A stretch of 64,000 bases of DNA from Planococcus beigongshangi (GCF_016820495.1 NZ_JADHDU010000001.1:558257-622256), one strand, 5' to 3'. Positions 53,447 through 63,924 are shown, counted from the first letter of the stretch. The notes: generated by a model from the sequence alone, not told the origin. Numbers and translations: made by a program.

Positions 53447-53790
53447 TATGTCGCTTCGTCGCTTTGGACAGTGCAAAGATTATGCTCCTGCGCACTGCTC
53501 GCCGCAAAGGAAGCGCCTCAAGTTCATGGCGCACCTTGCCTTTCGTAACAAGCCGTGAAGAGCACTCGTCTTATTTCTTCGCCGTGGTCCACTTCTAGAG
53601 ATTAAGTGAAGCACTGAAGACTCCTCATATACTAAGGGTAGCTGAGCACCCACTCGGTCGAGGGTGCGAGTTGGCATTTGGAAACCACTTCAACATGAGA
53701 AGAGTTTCTCAGATATGGAATAAAACATCGAAGACTCCCATGGGATCAGGTAAGCCCCTAGGAAAGCGAAGCTGGTTTACGCAATAGCGG
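53447..53790 (-). repeat. Family A intergenic repeat, inverted copy
   Basis: On the minus strand it starts near 53790 with ATTGCGTAAACCAGCTTCGC, continues with GGGAGTCTTCGATGTTTTATTCC, GAAGTGGTTTCC, GAGTGCTCTTC and GCGCCATGAACTTGAGGCGC, and ends with CATAATCTTTGCACTGTCC and AAAGCGACGAAGCGAC. It matches the copy at 11240-11730 landmark by landmark with internal deletions. It lies just downstream, in its own orientation, of the hairpin at 53817-53851. Confidence 0.78.
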
Positions 53791-53816
53791 TTTCTTATAT
53801 CTTATCTTTAAACAAT

Positions 53817-53851
53817 CAAAAAAGGAGGTCCCAAATCGGGACCTCCTTTTC
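53817..53851. terminator. Bidirectional terminator-like hairpin between two family A repeats
   Basis: AAAAGGAGGTCCC pairs with GGGACCTCCTTTT, with A and T tracts on both sides. A second, nearly identical hairpin is at 54128-54166. No gene ends next to it, so it appears to belong to the repeats rather than to a transcription unit. Confidence 0.75.
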
Positions 53852-53865
53852 AATTTGTTGAGGAG

Positions 53866-53946
53866 GAAATATAAATGTGTAATCGATATTACGCAAAACA
53901 GCTTACTTTCTATAATAAGCAAGACCAAGAATATCTTAGTTTTTAG
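53866..53946 (+). repeat. Family A repeat, 5' portion
   Basis: It starts just right of the hairpin at 53817-53851 with GAGGAGGAAATATAAATG and CGATATTACGCAAAACAGCTT, then joins the AT-rich linker also seen at 34.2 kb. The internal segment present at 34.1 kb is missing. Confidence 0.65.
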
Positions 53947-53986
53947 AGAAGGCATTTCAATTCTTCACAGAACAAAAATGCAGCGG

Positions 53987-54093
53987 AAGGCGGCGACTCC
54001 TGCGGGAAACAGAGCGTATCCTGAGACCCCGCAGGGAGTGCAGCGACTGAGGAGGCTCAGGCCGCTCCCCGCGGAAAGCGTCCGCCCAGAGCG
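53987..54093 (+). repeat. GC-rich hairpin repeat, copy 2
   Basis: AAGGCGGCGACTCCTGCGGG, TATCCTGAGACCCCGCAGGG, GAGGAGGCTCAGGCCGC and CCCGCGGAAAGCGTCCGCC. CTCCTGCGGG pairs with CCCGCAGGGAG, and GAGGAGGCTC is self-complementary in part. It matches 34291-34375 and closely resembles, from memory, elements spread through Bacillales genomes. Confidence 0.72.
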
Positions 54094-54127
54094 CAATGAT
54101 TATAGAAAGTATCAGTTTCCTGATGGA

Positions 54128-54166
54128 CAAAAAGGAGGCCCCGGATCGGGACCTCCTTTTGTTTTT
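54128..54166. terminator. Terminator-like hairpin duplicated from 53.8 kb
   Basis: AAAAAGGAGGCCCCGGATCG with GGGACCTCCTTTTGTTTTT form a strong stem with T-run. Its sequence is close to the hairpin at 53817-53851. It lies just left of the structured repeat that follows rnjA. Confidence 0.75.
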
Positions 54167-54173
54167 CACTTAT

Positions 54174-54297
54174 TTGTCCAGACTCCGGCGACCCAGCTCT
54201 TCGGGCCATAAGCCAATCCAGCTGCCGTGGCCAAGACCGCCACTCTGCTGTTCTGTCTTATGCCTTTCAGAGCTTAACGGGTGCCGTCGCTTTTCTA
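54174..54297 (-). repeat. Structured 122-bp repeat, copy fused to the rnjA stop codon
   Basis: On the minus strand it starts TAGAAAAGCGACGG and ends GTCTGGACAA; the leading TAG is the stop codon of rnjA. Type-A arms: CGGCACCC with GGGTCGCCG, AGCTCT with AGAGCT, CATAAG with CTTATG, and apical GTGGC with GCCAC where the 4.1-kb copies have GCGGC with GCCGC, a compensated pair change. No other terminator is visible for rnjA. Confidence 0.88.
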
Positions 54298-55962
54298 GAC
54301 TTCCATTATAACCGGAAGAATCATCGGACGACGTTTTGTTTTTTCGTATAGATAAGGTCCGAGCACATCTGATATATCATTCTTCAGTTCAGCCCAGTCC
54401 GCATCTTTGCCATGGATTTTCTTCTTCAGGTGACGGTTCAGCATTTGCTGTGCCTCATAGATCATTGTGCCGGATTCACGCATGTAAACGAAACCGCGGG
54501 AAATGATATCAGGGCCCGACACCATTTTATTGTTGGCCATATCGACACTGACTACAACGATGACCAATCCTTCTTCTGAAAGGACGCGGCGGTCGCGCAG
54601 GACAATATTGCCGATATCACCGATGCCGCTGCCGTCGATGTAAACATCTCCGGAAGGGATTCGGCCGGCTACTGAAGCTTCATCAGCACCCAGCGCCAAT
54701 ACATCACCATTTTCCATGATGAATGTATTTTCTTCTGGAACGCCGCAATCGACAGCAAGTTTCGCGTGCTGTTTCTGCATGCGGTATTCGCCGTGGATCG
54801 GCATAAAGTATTTAGGATTGATCAAGCGAAGCATCAATTTATTCTCAGGCTCTGAACCATGTCCAGAAGTATGGACGTTATTCAGGGAACCGTGGATGAC
54901 ATCCGCTCCTGCACGGAATAATAGGTTGATGGTTCTGTTGACGCTGCTCGTATTCCCGGGAATCGGGGAAGAAGAGAAGACGACCGTATCGTTCGGCTGG
55001 ATATGGATCTGACGGTGCGTGCCGCTTGCAATGCGCGACAGGGCCGCCATCGGTTCACCCTGTGAACCTGTGCAGAGGATAAGTGCTTCATTCGCTGGCA
55101 GGCGGTTCAGCGTCTGCGTATCGACAAAGGCATCTTCAGGTGCATTGATATAGCCGAGTTCACGGCCGATCGTCATCGCATTTTCCATGCTGCGGCCGAA
55201 AACGGCAATTTTTCTGCCTTGGGCTACAGCTTCGTCAGTCACCTGCTGAAGACGGTAGATGTTCGATGCAAAAGTAGCGAAAATCAGGCGTCCATCAACT
55301 TTGCGCATGATGTCTTTGATCGATTCGCCGACTTTGCGTTCGGACATCGTGAATTCAGGGATTTCGGCATTTGTGCTGTCCGACAGCAAGCAAAGTACAC
55401 CTTCGCTGCCGATCTGTGCCATTTTCAATAGGTTGGCCGGTTCGCCGACAGGAGTGAAATCGAATTTGAAATCTCCGGTATGGACGATATTGCCAGGTGG
55501 TGTTTTGACGACAATCCCGAAAGCATCAGGAATACTGTGGGTCACACTGAAAAAACTGACAGAAGTCTTACGGAATTTAATGACGTCATCTTCACCGATT
55601 TCAATCATTTTTGTCTGGCGAAGAAGACCATGCTCTTCCAGTTTTTTACGGAGCAGCCCTAAAGCAAGTTTACCGCCGTATACCGGGATGTTGATTTTCT
55701 TCAATAGATAAGCGACACCGCCGATATGGTCTTCATGGCCATGTGTGATGAAAAGGCCTTTGATCTTATCTGCGTTTTTAACTAAATAAGTGTAATCCGG
55801 AATTACATAATCGATTCCGAGCAAATCGTCTTCCGGGAATTTGATGCCGGCATCGATCAGGATGATTTCATCCTGGAATTGGACACCGTACGTATTTTTG
55901 CCGATTTCACCCAGTCCGCCGAGCGCGAAAACAGCTGTTTGATCATTTTTTACAAATTTCAT
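54295..55962 (-). CDS. rnjA: Ribonuclease J1
   Basis: 555 residues, the usual RNase J1 length. Beta-lactamase-fold nuclease with both 5'-3' exonuclease and endonuclease activity, part of the mRNA decay machinery. The HGHEDHIGG zinc-binding motif (about residues 74-82), [17 protein letters not shown] and the beta-CASP region with [16 protein letters not shown] are present; the KPMIPIHGEYR-type motif reads [10 protein letters not shown]. rpoY lies two bases upstream in the same operon, as in B. subtilis. The stop codon coincides with the first bases of a structured repeat. Confidence 0.96.
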   Translation of the reverse strand: MKFVKNDQTAVFALGGLGEIGKNTYGVQFQDEIILIDAGIKFPEDDLLGIDYVIPDYTYLVKNADKIKGLFITHGHEDHIGGVAYLLKKINIPVYGGKLALGLLRKKLEEHGLLRQTKMIEIGEDDVIKFRKTSVSFFSVTHSIPDAFGIVVKTPPGNIVHTGDFKFDFTPVGEPANLLKMAQIGSEGVLCLLSDSTNAEIPEFTMSERKVGESIKDIMRKVDGRLIFATFASNIYRLQQVTDEAVAQGRKIAVFGRSMENAMTIGRELGYINAPEDAFVDTQTLNRLPANEALILCTGSQGEPMAALSRIASGTHRQIHIQPNDTVVFSSSPIPGNTSSVNRTINLLFRAGADVIHGSLNNVHTSGHGSEPENKLMLRLINPKYFMPIHGEYRMQKQHAKLAVDCGVPEENTFIMENGDVLALGADEASVAGRIPSGDVYIDGSGIGDIGNIVLRDRRVLSEEGLVIVVVSVDMANNKMVSGPDIISRGFVYMRESGTMIYEAQQMLNRHLKKKIHGKDADWAELKNDISDVLGPYLYEKTKRRPMILPVIMEV

Positions 55963-55964
55963 AA

Positions 55965-56177
55965 TCAGTCAATGCTCTCGACTTCGTAGTTTTCGGCTGC
56001 CTGTTCATATTCAAGGTGGCTGCCTTCAAGCAATTGCACAAGCTCGATGTTGTAATTGCGGTCTTTCAGGTGATGTCTTACTTCACGCTCGGTTGAAGCT
56101 TCAACATATAGGCTCTTAGTGTTTTCGCGAACTGGTACCTCATGGCGGTTCTCTTGGTAGTAGACTTTAAAAATCAT
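55965..56177 (-). CDS. rpoY: RNA polymerase epsilon subunit RpoY
   Basis: 70 residues (YkzG). [19 protein letters not shown] and [20 protein letters not shown] are characteristic of the DUF1447/RpoY family, a small Firmicute RNA polymerase subunit that binds near the secondary channel. GGAGAG lies ahead of the ATG. It is two bases from rnjA and co-transcribed. Confidence 0.94.
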   Translation of the reverse strand: MIFKVYYQENRHEVPVRENTKSLYVEASTEREVRHHLKDRNYNIELVQLLEGSHLEYEQAAENYEVESID

Positions 56178-56242
56178 AATATTTGCTCTCCTTTTTCCAC
56201 GTTCAAAATAAATTCACTTTCTTTATATTATCATGTCATTGT

Positions 56243-56288
56243 TTTAAAATAAAGAATAGCCCTTCTTTTTATGAGCAGAAGGGCTATA
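56243..56288 (-). terminator. Intrinsic terminator of the 23-codon mini-gene
   Basis: On the minus strand ATAGCCCTTCT pairs with AGAAGGGCTAT and TCTTTATTTT follows. It lies directly after the small frame at 56293-56364 and upstream of the rpoY ribosome site. Confidence 0.8.
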
Positions 56289-56292
56289 ATAG

Positions 56293-56364
56293 CTATGCTA
56301 TTTTCTTTTTGTTCATAATACCGTTAAGCCTTCTGAGAAGTTTTCTTTTCAAACGTTTCAGCAT
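56293..56364 (-). CDS. Candidate 23-residue highly basic peptide
   Basis: A 24-codon frame on the minus strand begins with MLKRLKRKLLRRLNG and ends KKKIA, with ten Lys/Arg in 23 residues and an amphipathic pattern. AAGGAG lies nine bases ahead of the ATG, a promoter-like pair (TTTACT-17-TATTAT) lies just upstream, and an intrinsic terminator follows within ten bases of the stop. Having all four signals around so short a frame argues for a real mini-gene. The peptide family is not one I recognise; it could be a membrane- or nucleic-acid-binding peptide, or a short attenuator or leader frame. Confidence 0.55.
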   Translation of the reverse strand: MLKRLKRKLLRRLNGIMNKKKIA

Positions 56365-56385
56365 GGCTGCTCACTCCTTATGTAA

Positions 56386-56414
56386 ATAATACTGTATTTT
56401 CTGACAAAAGTAAA
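56386..56414 (-). promoter_or_regulatory. Candidate promoter of the mini-gene
   Basis: On the minus strand TTTACT (56409-56414) and TATTAT (56386-56391) are separated by 17 bases. Transcription would start about 15 bases before the mini-gene ATG. Confidence 0.5.
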
Positions 56415-56464
56415 GGGGAAATGGCTGTTCAAGCCTGTACCAGAAAGGATTGAAGATAGACGAT

Positions 56465-57235
56465 ATGGGAAAACTATTATTGCTTGATATCGACGGAACT
56501 TTATTGAATACGAAAAAGGAGCTGCCTGCTTCAGCAGCCGAGGCTCTTCAAAAAGCGAGGGCGAATGGCCATGAATTGGCAATCGCGACTGGCCGCGCGC
56601 CGTTCATGATCAAGGAACTGCGGAAGGAGCTGGATATCGATACATATATCACATTCAACGGCCAATATATCGTCCATGAAGACAAAGTGATCCATACAGA
56701 AGCTCTGGATCCCGATCTGCTTGAGAAAGTGATGCTGTTTGCAGAGGAACGGGATCATCCGATGGTCTTCATGAATGGCGAAAAAATGATTTCTTCCATA
56801 GATTATCATCCGGATATCGATGAAAGCCTGACAAGCCTGAAATTCCCTCATCCGGAAACGGAAATCGATTTCCACCGGGACAATGAAATCTATCAGTCAT
56901 TGGTGTTCTGTACAAAACAGGAAGAACAGCAGTATCATGAAAACTTCAAAGAATTCGATTTTGTGCGCTGGCACCGAGTGTCCTGTGATATCCTGCCGAG
57001 CGGCGGCTCGAAAGCGGCCGGCATTGAAAAACTGATCGCCAAAACGGGCCATGCAATCGAAGACACCATCGCGTTTGGAGACGGCTTGAACGATCTTCAA
57101 ATGATGCAAGTGGCCGGTTTCAGCGTGGCATTGGAGAACGGCCATCCTGAAACCAAGAAAGTCGCTTCTTACGTGACCTCCCATGTGGATGAGGATGGCC
57201 TTGCAAAAGCTTTTAAACATTTGGGGCTGATCTGA
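56465..57235 (+). CDS. ykrA: HAD-superfamily phosphatase YkrA (Cof type)
   Basis: 256 residues from the ATG at 56465; a TTG at 56450 in frame would place the ribosome site too close. HAD motif I is LLLDIDGTLLNTKK, motif II IATGRAP, the Lys of motif III lies in SGGSKAAGIEKLI, and motif IV is FGDGLNDLQMM. The C2B cap domain spans about 85-185, typical of Cof-type sugar-phosphate or cofactor phosphatases. It lies between rpoY and def as in B. subtilis. The substrate is unknown. Confidence 0.9.
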   Translation: MGKLLLLDIDGTLLNTKKELPASAAEALQKARANGHELAIATGRAPFMIKELRKELDIDTYITFNGQYIVHEDKVIHTEALDPDLLEKVMLFAEERDHPMVFMNGEKMISSIDYHPDIDESLTSLKFPHPETEIDFHRDNEIYQSLVFCTKQEEQQYHENFKEFDFVRWHRVSCDILPSGGSKAAGIEKLIAKTGHAIEDTIAFGDGLNDLQMMQVAGFSVALENGHPETKKVASYVTSHVDEDGLAKAFKHLGLI

Positions 57236-57237
57236 AT

Positions 57238-57275
57238 AAAACAGGCTGCCAGAAAATTTCCCGGCAGCCTGTTTA
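57238..57275. terminator. Bidirectional intrinsic terminator between ykrA and def
   Basis: AAACAGGCTGCC pairs with GGCAGCCTGTTT, with A/T tracts on both sides, between convergent genes. Confidence 0.88.
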
Positions 57276-57277
57276 AA

Positions 57278-57844
57278 TTATTCTTCTGTTTCCCGTGCAA
57301 TCGGAATCGCATTTTCGATTTCTGCGAACGGATTATCCGGGTTGATGTGGTCAAAGAACATGACGCCATTCAAGTGATCCAGCTCATGCTGGAAAGCGAT
57401 GGCGGGAAGCCCTTTGAGGCGCATTTTGAATTCATTGCCTTCTGCATCGAAAGCTTTTACGGAAATACGGGCATATCGTGGAACGTACCCCGGTATTGCG
57501 CGGTCAACCGATAGACAGCCTTCCCCTGAGGATAAGTAGGCCTTCTCGACGGAATGGCTGACGATTTTCGGATTGATCGCAATCATACTCAGATTTTCGC
57601 CGGACTCTTCATCGAAATGGAGTGCAAATATCCTTTTTGCCACATTGACCTGCGGAGCCGCAATTCCGACGCCCGGCCGCAAATCATATTTTTCGATCAT
57701 TTCATCATTCTGGCTGTTGATGACATATTCCAACAGATCCTGCGCCAGTTTCTTGTCATCTTCAGAAAGCGGGAGCTGGACTTCTTCAGCCCGCTTGCGA
57801 AGTGTAGGATGACCTTCGCGGATAATATCTTTCATTAAAATCAA
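57278..57844 (-). CDS. def: Peptide deformylase (DefB/YkrB)
   Basis: 188 residues. Removes the formyl group from the N-terminal Met of new proteins. Motif 1 GVGIAAPQV, motif 2 EGCLSV (metal Cys) and motif 3 QHELDHLNG (two metal His and catalytic Glu) are intact; the insert of type-2 deformylases (NSQNDEMIEKYDLRPG) is present. I choose the TTG at 57844: GGATGG lies seven bases ahead, and B. subtilis YkrB also has the M-x-x-M start. The ATG at 57835 would be too far from that site. Confidence 0.94.
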   Translation of the reverse strand: MILMKDIIREGHPTLRKRAEEVQLPLSEDDKKLAQDLLEYVINSQNDEMIEKYDLRPGVGIAAPQVNVAKRIFALHFDEESGENLSMIAINPKIVSHSVEKAYLSSGEGCLSVDRAIPGYVPRYARISVKAFDAEGNEFKMRLKGLPAIAFQHELDHLNGVMFFDHINPDNPFAEIENAIPIARETEE

Positions 57845-57991
57845 TTGGTTTCCATCCTTTCAATCATGTTGCATCTGCCTTTCAGTATAACCCAAGGCAC
57901 ACTGCCCGCAAAACAAAAAAATACTTTGTTGGCAGTTGTAATTTTTTGAGCATCATAATATAGTTGAAACATGCAATAAGGAGGGTTTCGA

Positions 57992-58636
57992 TTGAAAAGA
58001 TACATATTGGCAGCAGGAATTTCAAGTGCGTTGCTTTTGAGCGCGTGTTCAGGTACATCAACAGAGGAACAACTGGATGCGGTGCTGAAAGAGACATTTG
58101 ATGCAGAAAAGGATTACCGGGACACACAAAGTGAAATGGAAAAGCTGGAAAGCAGTGAACAGGAAAAATTTGAAACCATCATGGCTTTGACGCAAGAAGA
58201 GCAGGAAGAGGTCAAGACAAATGCAGAGGAAGCGATTGCTTCTGTGGATGAACGCCTCGAATTGCTTGAAACAGAAAAGTCCTCTATGGGTTCCGCTGAA
58301 GAAGCCTTCCAGGAGATCGATACTGTAATTGAAGAAACAGAAGATGAAGCAATGAAAGACGATTTGACAGCATTAAAGACGAAGATGCATGAGCGTTTTG
58401 ATGCCCATGCTGATTTTGCAGCGGCCTATGAAGGATTGGCAGCTGAACAAAAAGAGCTATATGAAATGCTTTCTGACGAAGAAACCGAATTACAGGTGCT
58501 GCAAGAAAAAACGGCAGCAGTGAACGATATGAATCAGGAAGTCCAAAACGCTGTTACAGTATTTAATGAAAAAACTGAACAGTTTAATGAGATGAAGAAT
58601 AACCTGATTGAAAAATTGAATGCAGATAACGAATGA
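57992..58636 (+). CDS. ykyA: YkyA-family lipoprotein
   Basis: 214 residues from a TTG start with AAGGAGGG ten bases ahead. The signal peptide ends in the lipobox LLSAC (Cys at about residue 19). The mature part is almost entirely coiled coil rich in Glu/Lys/Ala (about 25-205). It is a YkyA family member, of unknown function, thought to be surface-exposed. It lies immediately upstream of pdhA as in B. subtilis. A terminator separates it from pdh. Confidence 0.88.
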   Translation: MKRYILAAGISSALLLSACSGTSTEEQLDAVLKETFDAEKDYRDTQSEMEKLESSEQEKFETIMALTQEEQEEVKTNAEEAIASVDERLELLETEKSSMGSAEEAFQEIDTVIEETEDEAMKDDLTALKTKMHERFDAHADFAAAYEGLAAEQKELYEMLSDEETELQVLQEKTAAVNDMNQEVQNAVTVFNEKTEQFNEMKNNLIEKLNADNE

Positions 58637-58660
58637 AGCGGCCCTGAAAGCCGCTTTTTT
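58636..58660 (+). terminator. Intrinsic terminator of ykyA
   Basis: AAGCGGC pairs with GCCGCTT across seven bases, followed by T; it directly overlaps the ykyA stop codon. Confidence 0.85.
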
Positions 58661-58688
58661 CTGTGCTATAAAAGAATTTATTATTTAT

Positions 58689-58706
58689 ACTGTTATATAG
58701 TACAGT
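58689..58706. promoter_or_regulatory. Inverted repeat upstream of pdhA, candidate operator
   Basis: ACTGT-TATATAGT-ACAGT forms a short symmetrical site about 100 bases upstream of the pdhA promoter. No regulator is known for it; it may be a repressor site. Confidence 0.3.
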
Positions 58707-58789
58707 CGGTTGGCAGTGGGTAATACAGTTTCGTGAATCTATAATATTCTGTCTAATAAAAAGCCTTGCTGCGTTAGGATTCCCTATGA

Positions 58790-58818
58790 TTGACCCTGCA
58801 ATTAAGGTAACGTATACT
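58790..58818 (+). promoter_or_regulatory. Sigma-A promoter of the pdh operon
   Basis: TTGACC and TATACT separated by exactly 17 bases. The predicted start is near 58825, giving a leader of about 68 bases to the pdhA ATG. Confidence 0.7.
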
Positions 58819-58874
58819 GGAAAAGAATACGTTCTTGTATTACTGGAAAATGGCTAGTATTTTAATACAGATAA

Positions 58875-60005
<1,131 letters not shown>

Positions 60006-60008
60006 CCC

Positions 60009-60986
60009 ATGGCACAATTAACGATGATCCAAGCGATTACTGACGCTCTGAAAACAGAGATGAAGAATGATGAAAACGTCCTTGTTTTCGGTGAAGACGT
60101 CGGAAATAACGGCGGTGTATTCCGCGCAACTGAAGGTTTACAGAAAGAATTCGGCGAAGATCGCGTATTCGATACGCCGCTTGCTGAATCCGGGATTGGT
60201 GGTCTCGCAATCGGTCTTGCCCTCCAAGGATACCGTCCGGTTCCAGAAATCCAATTTTTCGGTTTTGTCTATGAAGTGATGGATTCGATCAGCGGCCAAA
60301 TGGCACGTATGCGTTTCCGCAGCGGCGGCAGCCTGAACTCACCGGTTACGATCAGATCTCCTTTTGGGGGCGGAGTCCATACACCGGAAATGCACGCAGA
60401 TTCACTTGAAGGCCTGATGACTTCACAGCCAGGGCTTAAAGTTGTAATCCCGTCCACTCCGTACGATGCAAAAGGCCTTTTGATCTCTGCAATCCGTGAT
60501 AACGATCCGGTCATTTTCCTGGAGCACATGAAATTGTATCGTTCATTCCGTCAGGAAGTTCCTGAAGAGGAATACACAATTCCACTCGGCAAAGCGGACG
60601 TGAAGCGTGAAGGGAAAGATTTGACGATCATCACTTACGGTGCGATGGTGCAGGAAAGCATCAAAGCAGCTGAAGAACTGGAAAAAGAAGACTATTCGGT
60701 CGAAGTCATCGACTTGCGCACTGTCCAGCCTTTGGATATTGAAACGATCATCGCTTCAGTTGAAAAGACAGGACGGGCAATGGTCGTCCAGGAAGCTCAG
60801 AAACAAGCTGGAATTGCGGCTAACGTTGTAGCGGAAATTACAGACCGCGCTATCTTGAGCCTGGATGCGCCGGTATTGCGTGTGACTGCTCCTGACTCGA
60901 TCTTCCCATTCTCCCAAGCAGAGCAAGTTTGGCTTCCGAATGCGAAGGATATAGTAGAAACAGCTAAAAAAGTACTGACTTTTTAA
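60009..60986 (+). CDS. pdhB: Pyruvate dehydrogenase E1 component, beta subunit
   Basis: 325 residues. The N-terminal transketolase-like domain has [18 protein letters not shown] and [16 protein letters not shown], and the C-terminal domain has [13 protein letters not shown] and [17 protein letters not shown]. It forms the alpha2-beta2 E1 with PdhA. It begins three bases after pdhA. Confidence 0.97.
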   Translation: MAQLTMIQAITDALKTEMKNDENVLVFGEDVGNNGGVFRATEGLQKEFGEDRVFDTPLAESGIGGLAIGLALQGYRPVPEIQFFGFVYEVMDSISGQMARMRFRSGGSLNSPVTIRSPFGGGVHTPEMHADSLEGLMTSQPGLKVVIPSTPYDAKGLLISAIRDNDPVIFLEHMKLYRSFRQEVPEEEYTIPLGKADVKREGKDLTIITYGAMVQESIKAAEELEKEDYSVEVIDLRTVQPLDIETIIASVEKTGRAMVVQEAQKQAGIAANVVAEITDRAILSLDAPVLRVTAPDSIFPFSQAEQVWLPNAKDIVETAKKVLTF

Positions 60987-61014
60987 AATAGATAGAGTTG
61001 AAAGGGTGAAACTG

Positions 61015-62397
61015 ATGGCTTTTGAATTTCGTTTACCGGATATCGGAGAAGGTATCCACGAAGGTGAAATCGTAAAATGGTTTGTTAAAGCCGGTGACAC
61101 GATCGAAGAAGATGACGTTCTTGTCGAAGTGCAAAATGACAAAGCGGTCGTTGAAATTCCATCTCCAGTGTCCGGAACAATTGAAGAAGTTTTGGTTGAA
61201 GAAGGCACAGTTGCAGTTGTAGGCGACGTGCTGGTAAGAATTGATGCACCGGATGCCGGTGATATTCACTTCAAAGGCGGTCATGATGACAAGAAGGAAG
61301 CAGCTCCGGAAGTAAAAGAAGAAACTGAAGAACAAGTTCAGTCAGGCACTGCTGAATCCGGTCAGGATGTTGACAAGGCACCTGCTGAAGAACAGCCGGC
61401 ACAAGGTGATACTGGAGCTGGAGCTCAGCCGCAGGCAACTGCTGAATCGGATCCGACCCAGCGCATCATCGCAATGCCTTCCGTCCGCAAATTTGCCCGT
61501 GACCAGGACGTTGACATCAGACAGGTCAAAGGTTCGGGAGACAACGGCCGCATCATGAAAGCGGATGTGGAAGCATTCCTGAAAGGCGATCAGAAACAAG
61601 TAGAGCCGGCGAAGGAAACTGAAGCTCCTCAAACCGAAACGGCAGAAGAGGCAGCTCCTAAAACTGAAGCTGCTGCGCCTGTACTTGAAGGCGAATTCCC
61701 TGAAACACGCGAGAAAATGTCCGGGATGCGCAAAGCGATTGCAAAAGCGATGGTTCATTCTAAACACACAGCTCCGCATGTTACTTTGATGGATGAAGTA
61801 GATGTGACGGAATTAGTCGCACACCGCAAGAAATTCAAGGATATCGCAGCTGAAAAAGAGATTAAATTGACTTACCTCCCATATGTAGTAAAAGCTTTGG
61901 TCAGCACATTGCGTGAATTCCCGGCGCTTAATACATCTTTCGATGATGAAACAAGCGAAGTGATCCAGAAGCATTATTTCAATATCGGTATTGCAGCTGA
62001 TACAGAAAAAGGCTTGCTCGTTCCAGTCATCAAAAATGCAGACCGTAAATCAGTATTCGCCATTTCAGATGAAATCAATAAGCTTGCGACGAAAGCGCGT
62101 GACGGCAAATTGTCTTCTGCTGAGATGAAAGGCGCATCCTGCTCGATCACGAATATCGGTTCAGCCGGAGGCCAGTGGTTTACACCGGTCATCAACCATC
62201 CGGAAGTGGCGATTCTTGGAATCGGCCGCATTGCAGAGAAGCCAGTAATTAAAAATGGTGAAATTGTAGCTGCACCTGTGTTAGCATTATCATTGAGCTT
62301 CGATCACCGTATGATCGATGGAGCGACAGCGCAGCATGCGCTGAACCACATCAAACGTTTATTGAGCGAACCAGAATTATTATTAATGGAGGCGTAA
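61015..62397 (+). CDS. pdhC: Dihydrolipoamide acetyltransferase, E2 core of the pyruvate dehydrogenase complex
   Basis: 460 residues from the ATG at 61015 with AAAGGGTG five bases ahead. One lipoyl domain (about 2-78; lipoyl Lys in [13 protein letters not shown]), an Ala/Glu/Pro-rich linker, a peripheral-subunit-binding domain (about 145-185; [32 protein letters not shown]), a second linker, and the catalytic acyltransferase core with [12 protein letters not shown] (catalytic His and Asp). Sequential order and length are typical of the Gram-positive 60-mer E2. Confidence 0.96.
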   Translation: MAFEFRLPDIGEGIHEGEIVKWFVKAGDTIEEDDVLVEVQNDKAVVEIPSPVSGTIEEVLVEEGTVAVVGDVLVRIDAPDAGDIHFKGGHDDKKEAAPEVKEETEEQVQSGTAESGQDVDKAPAEEQPAQGDTGAGAQPQATAESDPTQRIIAMPSVRKFARDQDVDIRQVKGSGDNGRIMKADVEAFLKGDQKQVEPAKETEAPQTETAEEAAPKTEAAAPVLEGEFPETREKMSGMRKAIAKAMVHSKHTAPHVTLMDEVDVTELVAHRKKFKDIAAEKEIKLTYLPYVVKALVSTLREFPALNTSFDDETSEVIQKHYFNIGIAADTEKGLLVPVIKNADRKSVFAISDEINKLATKARDGKLSSAEMKGASCSITNIGSAGGQWFTPVINHPEVAILGIGRIAEKPVIKNGEIVAAPVLALSLSFDHRMIDGATAQHALNHIKRLLSEPELLLMEA

Positions 62398-62401
62398 AAT
62401 T

Positions 62402-63811
62402 ATGGTAGTAGGAGATTTTCCAATTGAAACAGATACGCTCGTCATCGGCTCGGGCCCTGGCGGATACGTAGCAGCAATCCGTGCAGCACAGCTTGGCCAA
62501 AAAGTGACGATCGTTGAAAAAGAATATATCGGCGGCGTTTGCCTGAACGTGGGCTGTATCCCTTCAAAAGCGATGATTTCTGTCGGCCACCGTTTCCATG
62601 ACGCAAAACATTCGGACGACATGGGTGTTGTAAGCAATGAAGTGACATTGAACTTTGAAAAAGCGCAAGCTTTCAAAGACGGCGTCGTGAAAAAGCTTAC
62701 AGGCGGAGTTGAATCTTTGCTGAAAGGCAATAAAGTTGAAATCGTCCGCGGCGAAGCTTATTTCGTTGATGAAAACACTGTAAAAGTAATGGACGATAAA
62801 TCTTCTCAGACTTATAAGTTCAAGAATGCAATTATCGCAACAGGATCACGTCCTGTTGAGATCCCGACTTTCAAATTCACAAAACGCGTCATCAATTCCA
62901 CAGGTGCATTGGCACTTACAGAACTTCCTAAAAAGCTTGTCGTTATCGGCGGCGGCTATATTGGGACAGAACTTGGGACAGCTTATGCAAATATGGGATC
63001 TGAAGTGACGATCATCGAAGGTGGAAACGACATCCTTGCCGGCTTTGAAAAACAAATGACGGCAATCGTCAAAAAAGGCTTGAAGAAAAAAGGCGTTGAA
63101 GTGATCGTTAAAGCTTCCGCTAAAGGCGTAGAAGAAACGGATACAGGCGTTACAGTGACGTATGAAGCAGGCGGAGAAGAGAAATCTGTCGAAGCGGATT
63201 ATGTATTGGTGACTGTCGGCCGCCGTCCGAACACAGATGAAATGGGCCTTGAAGAGCTTAACCTGAAAATGGGCGAGCGCGGACTTATCGAAGTCGACAA
63301 ACAATGCCGTACGAGCATCCCATCAATTTATGCTATCGGTGATGTAGTACCTGGTCTTCAATTGGCACACAAAGCTTCTTATGAAGGCAAGATTGCTGCT
63401 GAAGCGATTGCTGGCGAAAAATCTGAAGTCGATTACCTGGCGATTCCGGCAGTATGCTTTACAGATCCTGAGCTTGCAAGTGTCGGTTTGACGGAAGAGC
63501 AGGCAAAAGAAGAAGGTTTCGAAGCTTCTGCTGCGAAATTCCCATTCGGTGCAAACGGCCGTGCGCTGGCGCTGAATGCTTCTGAAGGATTCGTTAAACT
63601 TGTATCACGCAAGAGCGACGGCTTATTGCTTGGTGCTCAAATCGTCGGTGCAGGCGCTTCTGATATGATCGCTGAACTTGGTTTGGCAATCGAAGCTGGC
63701 ATGACGGTGGAAGATATCGCTATGACAATCCATGCTCATCCGACTTTGGCTGAGATTACGATGGAAGCTGCTGAAGTGGCTCTTGGAACTCCAATCCACA
63801 TCATCAAATAA
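62402..63811 (+). CDS. pdhD: Dihydrolipoyl dehydrogenase, E3
   Basis: 469 residues with GGAGG ahead of the ATG. FAD-dependent reoxidation of dihydrolipoamide. The FAD motif is [17 protein letters not shown], the redox disulfide [13 protein letters not shown], the NAD motif [11 protein letters not shown], and the catalytic pair lies in [16 protein letters not shown] (His and Glu). Last gene of the pdh operon; a terminator follows. Confidence 0.97.
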   Translation: MVVGDFPIETDTLVIGSGPGGYVAAIRAAQLGQKVTIVEKEYIGGVCLNVGCIPSKAMISVGHRFHDAKHSDDMGVVSNEVTLNFEKAQAFKDGVVKKLTGGVESLLKGNKVEIVRGEAYFVDENTVKVMDDKSSQTYKFKNAIIATGSRPVEIPTFKFTKRVINSTGALALTELPKKLVVIGGGYIGTELGTAYANMGSEVTIIEGGNDILAGFEKQMTAIVKKGLKKKGVEVIVKASAKGVEETDTGVTVTYEAGGEEKSVEADYVLVTVGRRPNTDEMGLEELNLKMGERGLIEVDKQCRTSIPSIYAIGDVVPGLQLAHKASYEGKIAAEAIAGEKSEVDYLAIPAVCFTDPELASVGLTEEQAKEEGFEASAAKFPFGANGRALALNASEGFVKLVSRKSDGLLLGAQIVGAGASDMIAELGLAIEAGMTVEDIAMTIHAHPTLAEITMEAAEVALGTPIHIIK

Positions 63812-63821
63812 TGAATCATTG

Positions 63822-63868
63822 CACTCCCTGCGCCGGATTTCACAGTTCCGGCACTGGGGGTGTTTTTT
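63822..63868 (+). terminator. Intrinsic terminator of the pdh operon
   Basis: CACTCCC and CGCCGG pair with CCGGC and GGGGGTG (one wobble, small internal loop) and six T follow. Confidence 0.85.
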
Positions 63869-63924
63869 GATGGATAAAAAAGGATCACTGTTTTCAGGCG
63901 AAGCTCGCAGAAGGAAGTGTTGAC

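Noticed and set aside
53875..53946. 23-codon frame with a strong GAGGAGG site in the family A repeat
   Set aside because: The paired copy at 34.05 kb keeps only about 13 codons before a stop, so the frame is not conserved; the ribosome-site-like bases are part of the repeat. Unlike the candidate at 56.3 kb it has no promoter-frame-terminator arrangement.
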